Positions 1 through 5,488 of a stretch of 5,787 nucleotides of DNA are shown piece by piece. The stretch's first letter is position 1. Each line of letters begins with the position of its first letter. This DNA comes from Beijerinckiaceae bacterium. Lineage in GTDB: Bacteria > Pseudomonadota > Alphaproteobacteria > Rhizobiales > Beijerinckiaceae. The notes under the pieces were generated by a model, which was given only the letters and a program-made list of their open reading frames with translations, was not told the origin of the DNA and searched no databases. The DNA is taken from positions 1 to 5,787 of the forward strand of contig JAKONB010000365.1 of assembly GCA_022702195.1 (NCBI GenBank), given 5' to 3'. Made by a program: the position numbers and the translations under genes.

Positions 1-454
1 TGGCGTAGGGGGCGAGGAGGTCGACCACCTTGATGCCGGTGACGAGGATCTGCGACTCGGTGGACTGCTCGGAATAGGCGGGCGCCGGCTGGTGGATGGC
101 GCGCAGGGTGTCGGACTGGATCGGGCCAGCCTCGTCGATGGGCTCGCCGATGACGTTCATGATGCGGCCGAGGGTGTTGAAGCCGACCGGCACCTTGATG
201 GCCTCGCCGGTATCAGTGACTTCCTGACCGCGCACGAGGCCCTCGGAGGTGTCCATGGCTATGCAGCGCACGGTGCTTTCGCCGAGCTGCATGGCGACTT
301 CGAGAACGAGGCGGCTGCCGTTGTTCGTTGTCTCGAGGGCGTTCAGGATCTCCGGCAGATGGCCATCGAAGTGCACATCAACGACGGGTCCGATGACCTG
401 GGTGATCTTGCCGACCTTGTTCGAGCCGGCGCCGGGGAGAGCGGTGTTCGCCAT
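1..454 (-). CDS. atpD: F1 ATP synthase beta subunit, N-terminal part (cut by window edge)
   Basis: This is the catalytic beta subunit of the F1 sector, which makes ATP from ADP and phosphate on the cytoplasmic face of the inner membrane. The ATG at 454 opens a frame of 151 codons that runs off the window. The protein begins MANTALPGAGSNKVG, then shows the beta-barrel sequence KITQVIGPVVDVHFDG (about residues 16-31), MDTSEGLVRGQEV (about 67-79), GRIMNVIGEPIDEAGPI (about 96-112) and TGIKVVDLLAPYA at the cut. The family's Walker A loop (GGAGVGKT) would follow directly, so the nucleotide-binding domain is outside the window. Full-length family members are about 475-480 residues. AAGGA at 463-467 lies 8 nt before the ATG and supports this start. 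It is the last F1 gene seen, 46 bp after atpG; atpC is expected next. Identification is secure. Confidence 0.97.
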   Translation of the reverse strand, partial: MANTALPGAGSNKVGKITQVIGPVVDVHFDGHLPEILNALETTNNGSRLVLEVAMQLGESTVRCIAMDTSEGLVRGQEVTDTGEAIKVPVGFNTLGRIMNVIGEPIDEAGPIQSDTLRAIHQPAPAYSEQSTESQILVTGIKVVDLLAPYA

Positions 455-481
455 GTTACGGGTCCTTGAGAGATGTTACGG
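453..481. repeat. Short direct repeat around the atpD start
   Basis: The 9-base string atgttacgg (plus strand) occurs at 453-461 and again at 473-481. Read on the coding strand, this is CCGTAACAT twice, 20 bases apart. The copy nearer the gene contains the first two bases of the atpD start codon. The Shine-Dalgarno sequence AAGGA lies between the copies. It may be chance or a small local duplication; no function can be assigned. Confidence 0.4.
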
Positions 482-500
482 TCAGGGGGCCGGGGAGCGC

Positions 501-1376
501 TCAGAGCGCTTCGGCACCCGAGATGATCTCGATGAGTTCCTTGGTGATCATGGCCTGACGCGTACGGTTGTAGATCTGCGTCTGCTTCTTGATCATCTCG
601 CCCGCGTTTCGCGTGGCGGAGTCCATGGCGCCGGTGCGGGCGCCTTGCTCGGAGGCTGCGTTCTCGAGGAGTGCACGGAACACTTGGACGGTGAGGTTGC
701 GCGGCAGAAGCGTGTCGAGAATTGCCTCCTCGTTGGGCTCAAACTCGAGGGCGGCGTCTGAGGCGGTGGCACCCGTCGCTGGAAGCTCGGCCGGAATCAT
801 CTTCTGAGCGGTCGGCACCTGCGCGATCACCGAGCGGAAGCGGGAATAGAAGAGTGTGGCGACGTCAAACTCGCCAGCTTCGAAACGGGCGATGATCCCA
901 TCGGCGATCTCTGCGGCGAAATCGTAATCCACCGGCTTGTTGCCACGCAGGTCGCGGTTCTCAATGATCTCGTCGCGGAACTGGCGACGCATCAGATCGT
1001 AGCCCTTCTTGCCCACGGTGATGATCTTCACCGTCTTACCCTCGGCCGTCAGCTTGCGAATGTGCTCGCGCGCCAAGCGGACGATGGAGGAGTTGAAGCC
1101 ACCGCACAGCCCGCGATCGGCGGTGCAAATGATCAGCAGATGCGTCTTCTCTGAACCCGTGCCCGACAGGAGCTTGGGACCTTGTACACCGCCAACGAGG
1201 TTCGCGGCGAGATTGCCCAGCACCTGAGACATCTTCTCGGCATAGGGACGCGCGCTCTCGGCCGCGATCTGGGCGCGCCGCAATTTGGCGGCGGCGACCA
1301 TTTGCATCGCCTTCGTGATCTTCTGCGTGCCCTTCACCGAAGTGATGCGGTTCCGCAGATCCTTCAAACTCGCCAT
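501..1376 (-). CDS. atpG: F1 ATP synthase gamma subunit
   Basis: This is the central rotor shaft of F1, coupling c-ring rotation to conformational change in the alpha/beta hexamer. The 291 residues match the family's usual length. The N-terminal helix MASLKDLRNRITSVKGTQKI continues as TKAMQMVAAAKLRRAQ (residues 21-36). The Rossmann-like middle carries TADRGLCGGFNSS (85-97), and the C-terminal helix carries the highly conserved SEQGARTGAMDSATRNAGEM (242-261), followed by a helix ending LIEIISGAEAL. Both helices form the coiled-coil shaft. The ATG at 1376 is preceded by GGAAG (1384-1388) at 7 nt. The gene lies 118 bp after atpA, the widest gap in the cluster and one that contains two hairpins, and 46 bp before atpD. 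I see no truncation or missing signature residue. Confidence 0.98.
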   Translation of the reverse strand: MASLKDLRNRITSVKGTQKITKAMQMVAAAKLRRAQIAAESARPYAEKMSQVLGNLAANLVGGVQGPKLLSGTGSEKTHLLIICTADRGLCGGFNSSIVRLAREHIRKLTAEGKTVKIITVGKKGYDLMRRQFRDEIIENRDLRGNKPVDYDFAAEIADGIIARFEAGEFDVATLFYSRFRSVIAQVPTAQKMIPAELPATGATASDAALEFEPNEEAILDTLLPRNLTVQVFRALLENAASEQGARTGAMDSATRNAGEMIKKQTQIYNRTRQAMITKELIEIISGAEAL

Positions 1377-1416
1377 GGGGTGACTTCCAGATCCATCCGC
1401 TGCGGCTCAAGGCGAA

Positions 1417-1434
1417 GCGCCCGACTCAGGGCGC
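1417..1434 (-). promoter_or_regulatory. Intercistronic hairpin 2, upstream of atpG
   Basis: GCGCCC (1417-1422) and GGGCGC (1429-1434) are perfect 6-base complements around a 6-base loop. In the transcript the hairpin would form about 30 nt upstream of the atpG Shine-Dalgarno sequence (1384-1388). No U-run follows, so it does not look like an intrinsic terminator. Folding in RNA is inferred from complementarity only. Confidence 0.45.
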
Positions 1435-1450
1435 CTGCTCTCACTGAGAT

Positions 1451-1472
1451 GCGGTCGCCCAAGGACGACCGC
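1451..1472 (-). promoter_or_regulatory. Intercistronic hairpin 1, after the atpA stop
   Basis: GCGGTCG (1451-1457) and CGACCGC (1466-1472) are perfect 7-base complements separated by 8 bases, beginning 22 bases after the atpA stop codon. The stem is GC-rich and should be stable in RNA. It lacks a following U-tract and the operon continues, so read-through is expected. It may protect the 3' end of an atpA message or lower expression of atpG relative to atpA; that role is inference. Confidence 0.5.
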
Positions 1473-1494
1473 TTTCACTTCGGTCGAACGCCTT

Positions 1495-3024
1495 TCAAGC
1501 GATCGACTTGGCAACGCCCTCGACGACGCCCTTCAAGGTCTTGGCGCTGTCATCCGACAGATCCTTGGAGTCGCGGATTTTTGTGAGCAGATCGGCATGC
1601 TTCGTACGGAGGGTCGACAGCAGAGCGTCCTCGAAGGGACGCACCTTGTTGAGTGGCAGACTGTCGAGATACCCATTCACGCCAGCGTAGATCACCGCTA
1701 CCTGCTCTTCCATCTTCAGCGGGGAGAACTGCGGCTGCTTCAGGAGTTCTGTGAGGCGCGAGCCGCGATTCAAGAGCTTCTGAGTCGAGGCGTCCAGATC
1801 GGAGCCGAACTGCGCGAAGGCAGCCATCTCGCGGTACTGGGCGAGCTCACCCTTGATCTTGCCGGCGACCTTCTTCATCGCCTTCGTCTGAGCCGAAGAA
1901 CCAACGCGCGACACCGAGAGTCCGACGTTCACCGCCGGACGGATACCCTGGTAGAAAAGATCCGTCTCCAGGAAGATCTGACCGTCGGTGATCGAGATCA
2001 CGTTGGTGGGGATGTAGGCCGATACGTCGTTGGCCTGGGTCTCGATGACCGGCAGGGCAGTCAGCGAGCCGTTGCCCGCCGCATCGCCCATTTTGGCGGC
2101 GCGCTCAAGCAGGCGGCTGTGGAGGTAGAACACATCGCCCGGGTAGGCTTCGCGGCCGGGGGGGCGGCGCAGGAGCAGTGACATCTGACGATAGGCGACG
2201 GCCTGCTTCGAGAGATCGTCGTACACGATCACGGCGTGCATGCCGTTGTCGCGGAAGTACTCGCCCATGGCGCAGCCGGCGAACGGAGCGATGAACTGCA
2301 TCGGCGCGGCATCCGAAGCGGTGGCGGCGATGACAATGGAGTACTCAAGCGCACCATTGTCCTCGAGGGACTTGACAAACTGGGCGACGGTGGAACGCTT
2401 CTGGCCGATGGCGACGTAGACGCAGTAGAGCTTGGCGTTCTCGTCGGTGCCCGAATGGGCCGGCTTCTGATTAAGAATTGTGTCAAGCGCGATAGCGGTC
2501 TTGCCGGTCTGGCGATCGCCAATGATTAGCTCGCGCTGGCCGCGACCGACGGGAATGAGAGCATCGATGGCTTTGAGGCCAGTGGCCATCGGTTCGTGGA
2601 CTGACTTGCGCGGGATGATGCCCGGCGCCTTCACGTCGACACGGCGACGCTCGGTGGTGGCGATGGGACCCTTGCCGTCGATCGGGTTACCGAGAGCATC
2701 GACGACGCGGCCGAGCAGCGCCTTGCCGACCGGCACGTCCACGATCGCGCCCGTGCGCTTGACGGTCTGACCTTCCTTGATGTCGCGATCCGACCCGAAG
2801 ATCACGATGCCGACGTTGTCCTGCTCGAGGTTGAGAGCCATGCCGCGCACGCCCGACTCGAACTCGACCATTTCGCCGGCCTGGACGCTGTCGAGGCCGT
2901 AGGCGCGGGCAATACCGTCACCAACCGACAGGACCTGGCCCACCTCGGTAACTTCGGCTTCCTGGCCAAAATTCTTGATCTGATCCTTCAGGATCGCGGA
3001 GATCTCGGCGGCGCGGATGTCCAT
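1495..3024 (-). CDS. atpA: F1 ATP synthase alpha subunit
   Basis: This is the non-catalytic nucleotide-binding subunit, which alternates with beta in the F1 hexamer and contributes the arginine finger. Its 509 residues match the family length. The N-terminal segment and beta-barrel include VGDGIARAYGL (34-44). The Walker A loop is GDRQTGKT (169-176), the Walker B strand is AVIVYDD (264-270), the loop LRRPPGREAYPGD spans 285-297, and the alpha/beta signature PAVNVGLSVS spans 363-372, followed by arginine 373 in SRVGS as the probable arginine finger. The C-terminal helical domain is complete. The ATG at 3024 has AAGAGG (3032-3037) 7 nt upstream. It sits 69 bp after atpH and 118 bp before atpG, consistent with one polycistronic message. 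Nothing is unusual in the protein. Confidence 0.99.
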   Translation of the reverse strand: MDIRAAEISAILKDQIKNFGQEAEVTEVGQVLSVGDGIARAYGLDSVQAGEMVEFESGVRGMALNLEQDNVGIVIFGSDRDIKEGQTVKRTGAIVDVPVGKALLGRVVDALGNPIDGKGPIATTERRRVDVKAPGIIPRKSVHEPMATGLKAIDALIPVGRGQRELIIGDRQTGKTAIALDTILNQKPAHSGTDENAKLYCVYVAIGQKRSTVAQFVKSLEDNGALEYSIVIAATASDAAPMQFIAPFAGCAMGEYFRDNGMHAVIVYDDLSKQAVAYRQMSLLLRRPPGREAYPGDVFYLHSRLLERAAKMGDAAGNGSLTALPVIETQANDVSAYIPTNVISITDGQIFLETDLFYQGIRPAVNVGLSVSRVGSSAQTKAMKKVAGKIKGELAQYREMAAFAQFGSDLDASTQKLLNRGSRLTELLKQPQFSPLKMEEQVAVIYAGVNGYLDSLPLNKVRPFEDALLSTLRTKHADLLTKIRDSKDLSDDSAKTLKGVVEGVAKSIA

Positions 3025-3093
3025 CGTCGGGCCTCTTGTCGTTGAGCGAAGAATGGGTGTCGGGAACGGGAGCGGTCGGACCGGGAGGGGCCG

Positions 3094-3666
3094 TTACCGA
3101 GCTTCCCGCATCGCAAGGCGAATTCCGTTGAGCTTGGTGCGCAGCGAGGCGTCGACCATGCGACTGCCGATTTTCACGACCAAGCCGCCGATGAGGCTGG
3201 GATCAATCCGCAAATCGAGATCGACCTCAGATCGGGCGACGTCGCGCAGCGACGCCTTGATCTCTTCAAGCACCGCATCGGAGGGGCGCTCGGCAACGCT
3301 CACTTCGGCCCGGACGAAGCCCTTCGAGACACGCACGAGGGCGCGGAAGGCACGGATCATCTCGGGCAGGACGAACAGGCGGCGATTGGCGGCTGCGAGA
3401 CGGATGAAGTTGGCGCCAAGGCCGTCAATGCCCGCCCTGTCGAGCAGCGCACCGATTGCGGCCGCCTGCTCGTTGCCCGAAAAGACTGGGCTGCGCACAA
3501 GGCGCCGTAGATCGGCGCTCTCTTGCAGCATCGCGTCGAAACGATCGAGACCGGCGGCAACGCCGTCGATATCCCGCTCGTCGCGCGCCAGTTCGAACAA
3601 GGCCGATGCGTAGCGTGCCGCTACGCCTGCAACCGGAGAACCCGCCTCGGAACCGTTCTGCGCCAC
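3094..3666 (-). CDS. atpH: F1 ATP synthase delta subunit (GTG start)
   Basis: This is the peripheral-stalk subunit that joins the top of F1 to the Fo b-subunits (equivalent to mitochondrial OSCP). I place the start at a GTG (3664-3666), giving 190 residues beginning (V/M)AQNGSEAGSPVAGVAARY; the helical N-domain motif RYASALFELA is at 18-27. The C-terminal signature region runs from DPSLIGGLVVKIGSRMVD (155-172) to the end. An in-frame ATG at 3732 would add 22 residues (MPVPTEVRPGRSP...), rich in Arg and Pro and unlike the family. It has no clear ribosome site, whereas the GTG has a purine run at 3673-3682. The result is close to the usual length of about 180-190 residues. It is the first gene of the F1 operon, 69 bp before atpA. 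Confidence 0.95.
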   Translation of the reverse strand: MAQNGSEAGSPVAGVAARYASALFELARDERDIDGVAAGLDRFDAMLQESADLRRLVRSPVFSGNEQAAAIGALLDRAGIDGLGANFIRLAAANRRLFVLPEMIRAFRALVRVSKGFVRAEVSVAERPSDAVLEEIKASLRDVARSEVDLDLRIDPSLIGGLVVKIGSRMVDASLRTKLNGIRLAMREAR

Positions 3667-3672
3667 GCGCCG

Positions 3673-3682
3673 CTCTCTCTTC
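3673..3682 (-). promoter_or_regulatory. Ribosome binding site supporting the atpH GTG start
   Basis: On the coding strand this reads GAAGAGAGAG and ends 6 nt before the GTG at 3666. It is a purine-rich, imperfect Shine-Dalgarno sequence. No comparable purine run precedes the upstream ATG at 3732, so it favours the shorter protein. Confidence 0.55.
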
Positions 3683-3802
3683 AATCCGGCCTTAGGGCTC
3701 CTGCCTGGTCGCACCTCAGTCGGTACGGGCATTGGAACCGTCAGGATTGGGAACGTGCCGGTCTGCGCAGGCTACGAAAACCTGCCCTTCCGGCGCGGCG
3801 AG

Positions 3803-3831
3803 GGCCTAGCATGCGTGTCCGGGGGGCGCAA
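3803..3831 (-). promoter_or_regulatory. Candidate promoter of the atpHAGD operon
   Basis: On the minus strand TTGCGC (3831-3826) is followed after 15 bases by GCTAGGCC (3810-3803). The arrangement resembles the alphaproteobacterial housekeeping pattern TTGAC(G)...GCTANAWC described for Caulobacter, with mismatches in both boxes. Transcription would begin near 3796, giving a leader of about 130 nt before the atpH GTG. It is the best match I found in the 263-bp gap, but it is a by-eye call. The rest of the gap (3667-3929) shows no convincing gene. Confidence 0.4.
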
Positions 3832-3858
3832 GACGATGCAGGCGGCCGCCAAGTCTTG
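3829..3858. repeat. Inverted repeat with nested palindrome over the candidate atp -35 box
   Basis: CAAGAC (3829-3834) and GTCTTG (3853-3858) are perfect 6-base complements. Between them is the 10-base palindrome ggcggccgcc (3841-3850), which includes a NotI site. The outer and inner centres differ by 2 bases. The left arm overlaps the proposed -35 hexamer (3826-3831). It could be an operator, or an RNA hairpin at the end of the upstream gene's transcript, whose stop codon is about 70 bases away. No U-run follows on the minus strand. Function unknown. Confidence 0.4.
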
Positions 3859-3929
3859 TGCAACGCAGCATCCGTAGATCGCATCTCGGTGCGGGGAAAC
3901 GGTGGCAAAGGTGAGGCCGGCGACACAAC

Positions 3930-4619
3930 CTAGCAGGCGATCTGATCGCAGCGACGGGTCGCGGCAATCATACGGGCGAGGGCCTTAGGCCCCGGATGAC
4001 CGAGCAAGCCAGCATTACCTAAGACATAGGAGGGGGTGGCGGACAGCCCGAGATCAGCCGCCATTCGCATCTGGGTCTTGAGAGCCAGACGGACTTCGTC
4101 GCTGTCTGCGATGGCCTCGATCTCAACCGGCGGAACGCCGAGTTTCGCGGCAGCCTGAAGTGCCCCAATCCCGTCGATCTTCCCGGGCTTGGCCAGCACT
4201 GTCTGATAAAAACTCCAAGCCGCTGCAGAACCAAGCTTACGCTGAAGCGCGAGAGCGACCTTGGCGGCCTGAGCCGATTGGGGCGACAGGATCGGGTTGT
4301 TGATAAGCCCGATTCTCAGCGTTTCATCGCTGGCGGCCAGCGACGCCATATCGGCGGCCGCCTTCCGGCAGTAAGGGCAATTATAGTCGAAGAACTCGTA
4401 TAGCGTTGTCTCGGCTTGGGCCGGCCCAACATAAGTTATTCCGCGCAGGGCCGGAATCTCGCCGACGATCTCGCCGGGCAGGCGTGAATTTGCGACCGGA
4501 CGCCCGTCGTCGTTGTCGACCCGGAAGGCCTGGCCGTATCCCTGCGCCAGCGCGACGCTTCCAGAACCTACTGTTAAAGCCGCAGTGATCGCTAGGAAAC
4601 GGCGACGATTGATATTCAT
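3930..4619 (-). CDS. Tat-exported DsbA/Com1-like thiol-disulfide oxidoreductase
   Basis: This is a probable periplasmic thioredoxin-fold oxidoreductase acting on protein thiols or disulfides. The 229 residues begin with a twin-arginine-type signal peptide: NRRRFLA (4-10), a hydrophobic stretch to about 25, and a likely cleavage after ALA (23-25). The mature domain has LYEFFDYNCPYC, with the CPYC active site at 81-84, a helical insertion (about 100-185, including NNPILSPQS at 107-115), and the cis-proline loop SATPSY (193-198, proline 196). The fold and the EFFDYNCPYCR motif fit the Com1-like branch of DsbA proteins. Unusually, it ends in CDQIAC, placing cysteines at 224 and 229, the very last residue. 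The ribosome site is weak. It lies 66 bp after the isomerase-like gene and upstream of the atp operon. Substrates, and whether it oxidises or isomerises, cannot be read from sequence. Confidence 0.88.
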   Translation of the reverse strand: MNINRRRFLAITAALTVGSGSVALAQGYGQAFRVDNDDGRPVANSRLPGEIVGEIPALRGITYVGPAQAETTLYEFFDYNCPYCRKAAADMASLAASDETLRIGLINNPILSPQSAQAAKVALALQRKLGSAAAWSFYQTVLAKPGKIDGIGALQAAAKLGVPPVEIEAIADSDEVRLALKTQMRMAADLGLSATPSYVLGNAGLLGHPGPKALARMIAATRRCDQIAC

Positions 4620-4653
4620 AAGACGCTCTGCAAAGCGATGGGAAACGGGCCGG

Positions 4654-4678
4654 GTTCTAGGCTTTGTCCGAGCCGCAA
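4654..4678 (-). promoter_or_regulatory. Candidate promoter of the DsbA-like gene
   Basis: On the minus strand TTGCGG (4678-4673), 11 bases, then CCTAGAAC (4661-4654). This matches the Caulobacter-type pattern TTGACGS-N10-14-GCTANAWC at 7 of 8 defined or degenerate positions in the -10 box and 4 of 6 in the -35 box. It lies entirely in the 66-bp gap after the isomerase-like gene, and transcription would start about 29 nt before the ATG. It implies that the gene can be expressed separately from its upstream neighbour. By-eye call. Confidence 0.45.
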
Positions 4679-4685
4679 GCCAGCG

Positions 4686-5312
4686 TCACAGCATCGCCCC
4701 CGGCCGATCGCCGACCGCCCAGGCGAGTGCCTGTTCGAGGCGATCGTTACCCCAGAACAGTTCCCCGTCATTCGTGAGGAAGGTAGGAGCTCCGAAGATA
4801 CCTCGTGACCGCGCTTCCTCGCCGTTCACACGCAGGCGCCCCTTGTTGGTCTCGGAAGCAGCCTGCTTCAGGATGATCCTCCCATCCAAACCCAACGCGT
4901 TGAGGATGGCGACAATAGATTGCGGCTCCGCAATGGATTGACCCTGGGCGAACTCCGCCTCGTACACCGCCTTCGAGAATGGCACGAGCCAGTCGTGATC
5001 CATGCCATAAGTCGCTGCACGAGTGGCGCTGAGGCTGTTCTGAGGAAAAGGCGCGGGTCGTTTTACGGGAGGAAGTCCCACACGCGCGGCTTCGCGCTCG
5101 ACGTCACGCCACATGTGGCGGCCCTTGGCAGGGAAAAGCTCGAATGGCGAGGTGTTCCAGCCCTGGGCGGCGAAAATCGGACCGACCAGAAAGGGACGCC
5201 ACCGAACTTCGACCCCGGCGGTTGACGCCAGAGCCTCGATCCGCATTGCGGAGAGGTAGGAGTAGGTCGAGGCGAACTCATACCAGAACTCGAGGGTCGG
5301 CCGTCGCGGCAT
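4686..5312 (-). CDS. 2-hydroxychromene-2-carboxylate isomerase-like / kappa-class GST family protein
   Basis: This is a thioredoxin-fold protein of the DsbA superfamily in the branch of glutathione-dependent HCCA isomerase (NahD) and kappa-class glutathione transferase. The 208 residues fit the family's usual length of about 200. It begins MPRRPTLEFWYEFASTYSYL. Serine 15, in the place of the DsbA active-site cysteine, is the expected glutathione-activating residue. A helical insertion covers about 45-165, and the cis-proline motif GAPTF is at 174-178 (proline 176), followed by LFWGNDRLEQAL, typical of the family. There is no signal peptide, so it is probably cytoplasmic. The start at 5312 is chosen because GGAG lies 9 nt upstream; an upstream ATG at 5420 would add 36 residues unlike the family. 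No aromatic-degradation genes are nearby, so the naphthalene-pathway substrate should not be assumed; a general glutathione-linked role is as likely. Confidence 0.88.
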   Translation of the reverse strand: MPRRPTLEFWYEFASTYSYLSAMRIEALASTAGVEVRWRPFLVGPIFAAQGWNTSPFELFPAKGRHMWRDVEREAARVGLPPVKRPAPFPQNSLSATRAATYGMDHDWLVPFSKAVYEAEFAQGQSIAEPQSIVAILNALGLDGRIILKQAASETNKGRLRVNGEEARSRGIFGAPTFLTNDGELFWGNDRLEQALAWAVGDRPGAML

Positions 5313-5321
5313 ACGTCGAAA

Positions 5322-5325
5322 CTCC
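5322..5325 (-). promoter_or_regulatory. Ribosome binding site deciding the isomerase-like gene start
   Basis: GGAG on the coding strand (CCGGAG in context) lies 9 nt before the ATG at 5312. It sits inside the longer reading frame that opens at 5420, which argues that translation begins at 5312. Confidence 0.6.
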
Positions 5326-5395
5326 GGTTTTCTGAGAGCGTACGAGTTTCGCGTGTCGGTAGAGCCGCCGCAAGGCCGACCGATCACGCATCCAT

Positions 5396-5415
5396 GCAGG
5401 AGCGAACGCGCCTGC
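5396..5415. repeat. 20-bp imperfect palindrome in the divergent intergenic region
   Basis: GCAGG (5396-5400) and CCTGC (5411-5415) are perfect complements, and inside them GCG (5402-5404) faces CGC (5407-5409). Eight of ten positions in each half match the dyad. It lies between the isomerase-like gene and argG, just upstream of the candidate argG promoter. The size and symmetry are typical of a dimeric regulator's binding site, but the regulator is unknown. Confidence 0.4.
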
Positions 5416-5425
5416 GGCACAGCGG

Positions 5426-5453
5426 TTGCAACAATCGCCGCTCCGCTGATAAG
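5426..5453 (+). promoter_or_regulatory. Candidate promoter of argG
   Basis: TTGCAA (5426-5431), a 16-base spacer, then GATAAG (5448-5453). Each box matches 4 of 6 positions of the sigma-70 consensus. Transcription would begin near 5460, about 29 nt before the argG ATG. It is the best plus-strand candidate in the 176-bp divergent region (5313-5488). I saw no comparable minus-strand promoter for the isomerase-like gene; TTGCGG with a weak GAAACT at 17 bases is the nearest. Confidence 0.4.
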
Positions 5454-5464
5454 CCGCGATCAGC
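5445..5464. repeat. Inverted repeat over the argG -10 box and start point
   Basis: GCTGAT (5445-5450) and ATCAGC (5459-5464) are perfect 6-base complements separated by 8 bases. The 20-bp dyad covers the proposed -10 box (5448-5453) and the expected transcription start. This position suits a repressor operator, possibly for arginine control of argG, but no regulator can be named from sequence. Confidence 0.4.
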
Positions 5465-5488
5465 CCCGTCCCAACGCAAGCGAGACCG

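Noticed and set aside
92..761. Overlapping plus-strand frames opposite atpD and atpG
   Set aside because: They are antisense shadows of well-conserved genes, and I recognise no protein family in them.
1417..1472. Intrinsic terminator between atpA and atpG
   Set aside because: The stems are strong but no U-run follows either, and atpG and atpD continue on the same strand with good ribosome sites.
1597..2181. 194-codon open frame on the plus strand opposite atpA
   Set aside because: It lies wholly antisense to a textbook atpA; long antisense frames are expected in GC-rich codon-biased DNA, and the translation shows no recognisable domain.
3741..3926. 61-codon minus-strand frame (GTG start) between the DsbA-like gene and atpH
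   Set aside because: It is Pro/Arg/Ser-rich with no clear ribosome site or domain, and it contains the candidate atp promoter; composition suggests non-coding DNA in an open frame.
3523..3933. 136-codon plus-strand frame over the start of atpH and the gap
   Set aside because: Half is antisense to atpH, it has no recognisable domain, and no plus-strand promoter was evident.
5313..5420. 36-residue N-terminal extension of the isomerase-like protein from the ATG at 5420
   Set aside because: The extension does not look like the family or a signal peptide, and a GGAG site sits correctly before the internal ATG at 5312.
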